Assembly (NCBI GenBank): GCA_018343915.1
Contig: JABRWF010000004.1
Location: forward strand, 4,278,001-4,342,000
DNA: 64,000 bases
Direction: 5' to 3'
Source: Agroathelia rolfsii
Taxonomy: Eukaryota; Basidiomycota; Agaricomycetes; Amylocorticiales; Amylocorticiaceae
The position numbers and the translations under genes were made by a program. Positions 62,352 through 64,000 of the stretch are shown in pieces; within the stretch, counting starts at the first letter, position 1, and each line of letters opens with the position of its first letter. Below the pieces are notes generated by a model. The model was not told where the DNA came from and ran no database searches. It saw only the letters and a program-made list of their open reading frames with translations.

Positions 62352-64000
62352 TCATTGTTCGATGCCTTGCGTCATAGGGAAGGCGGATGACATAGGGGAC
62401 ATTTGCGCTTGGGAGTTTGTTTGTGATGTAAGACTTGAGTTTGTGGGTTCAGTCACAATGACTGTCGTATTTGGCGTAGGAAGGTTTCCGGCAGACACCT
62501 TGCCAATGAACCAGGACTAGAAAGTAGTTAGAATATTGGCAGAGTATTCAGCAATAAGCACGTACAGGTACCCAGCCACGGTCACCGCCAACCTCTTTGA
62601 CAGCCTAATAATAACATCATTAGTACATGAATATTAGATGAATGAGATCGATTACATATGACCAGTGATTGTATTTCTTGAACACCCTAAGGGCGTCATC
62701 TTTCACTAGGTCCAGCTCTTCTTCACCCTTCTTTTGATAGTCCATCAGCGCTATACCGGGAAAGCTTGTTGAAACAATGCTGAGTGGCATTATTGGAGTC
62801 TTGTTCCGATGAGTTGGTGACGACGGCGACGAAGAATCGCCACTACCATTGGCAGCCGTTGCCTCTGCGATGGCAGATGCCACTGGTACATTGGTCTCCA
62901 GTAGGCATCCGGCAGGAACCCAACCTTGTTTGGACGTATCCGGGTCGACGACACCAGTACCTACTGGATCTCGCTGGACAACCCACCAGCCCCGGGCACG
63001 AGATAGTATAATGAAATAATCACCGCTAAGTGCAAGAATTAGACAAAGCAAACATCAACGTGCACCGAATGCTACCTACACAACAACGTCGAATTCGTCG
63101 GGCTGTTCTGCCATATAAGGATATATCGCGATAGCATATGACACTCCGTTGGATGTAATAGGCGTTTCTCGAGCATGACTAGATGTTGATGGTTCGCTTG
63201 TCTTTGCAGTATCGGGCGATGGTGTTAGTCCTCCTGTCGTAGGCAGTATATCCGGTAGTGCAGTTGGTCCTCCAGAAGCATTTTGGGTGCCTAATTCCTC
63301 CTTTTTATCACCAGATGGGGAAAAAACCTCTGACCAACCAGGGTTAGGCGTTGCACCCCCAGTCGGTAATGAGGGGGTGGATCCTGGTAAGAGATTGTTG
63401 ACCTCTATTCGTGGGGGCCGGGATCCCGTTCTGGTGTGGCCAAGCGAATGCGCTGTCGAAGACGCGGTAACAGAATCAGAACCGGCTTTGGGAGGAAGAG
63501 TACTTGTCGATGCTTTGCGAGCCGCATGTTTCTGTTGCGCTACTGCTATAGGTGAACGGATGTCCTTAATATGTTTGAGCATGAAGACAGGATTTTTCTT
63601 TGAATCCTTGAGCTTTTGGAATAGCAAAAGAGGCTTTTCATCGTAACTAAGACAGCGTTCGATACGGTTCGCTAGAGATATGTATACACGTTCTAGTAAA
63701 ATTTATCGGAGAGAATAACAAGCAAAATGGGTGCGTACTCGGTGCTCCGAAGCAGATGAACATGGCATAATTTTGCCAGGTGTCGTTATTAATCTTGTAC
63801 TTCTTGAGGGCTGCAGGCAAAACTTTCCATGTTGGGTCATCGAGACTGACTTTGAAGCTCTTGAGGTTATCAGAGCTTTCCTGGCGATGGGGCTGAGGCT
63901 TTCCTGCAGTGGGAGTTGAGGATGCTAGGGTCCGCGTATCCATTTGGCTATACTCGGTACGTTGAGGTGAGGGATGCGGCGAATCCGCAAAAGTGGACTT
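62352..64000 (-). CDS. STE50: Ste50/Ubc2-type MAPK adaptor, RA and two SH3 domains (partial, N-terminus beyond window)
   Basis: This adaptor links Cdc42/Ras signals to the Ste11-type MAPKKK in mating, filament and osmotic pathways. Five exons seen on the minus strand (63739-64000 open at the edge, 63080-63671, 62656-63025, 62566-62604, 62352-62516) give 475 residues of the C-terminal part; the expected SAM domain lies beyond 64000. The RA domain reads SFKVSLDDPTWKVLPAALKK, then TWQNYAMFICFG, ERCLSYDEKPLLLFQKLK and NPVFMLKHI. A Ser/Pro-rich linker follows. SH3 domain 1: AIYPYMAEQPDEFDV and RGWWVVQ. SH3 domain 2: ALMDYQKKGEEELDLVKDD, HWSYAVKEVG and GWVPSWFI. Two C-terminal SH3 domains are typical of Basidiomycota (Ustilago Ubc2), absent from yeast Ste50. 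Confidence 0.9.

Overview
The window is nuclear DNA from a filamentous basidiomycete, most likely an Agaricomycete. It is gene-dense (25 well-supported protein genes in 64 kb) and extremely intron-rich: the models below use 126 spliced introns, nearly all 47-101 nt with GT..AG borders. The last gene is a Ste50-type adaptor with two C-terminal SH3 domains, an architecture known from Basidiomycota (Ustilago Ubc2). Placement below class is not secured. I saw no tRNA, rRNA, CRISPR array or intact transposon. All gene models were assembled by hand from reading frame, splice consensus and family conservation; every model sums to a whole number of codons.

Layout. 1-3048: no recognisable gene. 3049-4229: unknown protein. 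6332-11571 (+): SSM4/Doa10 ER ubiquitin ligase, 13 exons. 11988-13538 (-): unknown coiled-coil protein. 14020-15000 (+): unknown basic protein. 15359-17671 (+): FAD-dependent oxidoreductase, 13 exons. 17945-20088 (+): DED1 RNA helicase. 20864-22856 (+): unknown protein with a CxxC motif. 23510-24868 (+): GATA factor. 25432-26586 (-): secreted Lys/Ser/Ala-rich protein. About 27.2-27.9 kb: a possible decayed transposon. 27938-29657 (-): HGH1. 29871-31949 (+): SPT20. 32234-33444 (+): TPT1. 33574-36365 (-): RTC4-domain protein. 36665-37736 (-): short-chain dehydrogenase, with an upstream ORF overlapping its start. 38064-38688 (+): GRX5. 40659-42125 (+): secreted protein of alternating Lys-rich and acidic blocks. 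44089-49408 (+): POL1, 19 exons. 49685-50359 (-): flavin reductase-like protein. 50851-53167 (-): APP1. 53879-54848 (-): SEC72. 55313-57514 (+): ADE16. 57617-58828 (-): HDDC2. 59035-60760 (-): LEO1. 61390-61960 (-): ZIM17. 62352 to beyond 64000 (-): STE50/UBC2, cut by the window edge.

How the genes relate. This is a housekeeping neighbourhood and not a metabolic cluster. Recurrent themes are ER protein traffic and quality control (SSM4, SEC72), mitochondrial protein and Fe-S handling (ZIM17, GRX5), transcription (SPT20 of SAGA, LEO1 of PAF1C, the GATA factor), nucleotide and RNA metabolism (ADE16, HDDC2, TPT1, POL1, DED1) and signalling (STE50). Divergent pairs share short promoters (GRX5 and the dehydrogenase unit, 134 bp; SEC72 and ADE16, 464 bp).

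The most unusual items are the two signal-peptide proteins of extreme low complexity, especially the modular one at 40.7-42.1 kb. Next come the ORF overlapping the dehydrogenase start, four GC-AG introns in three genes, and a possible mitochondrial presequence on TPT1.
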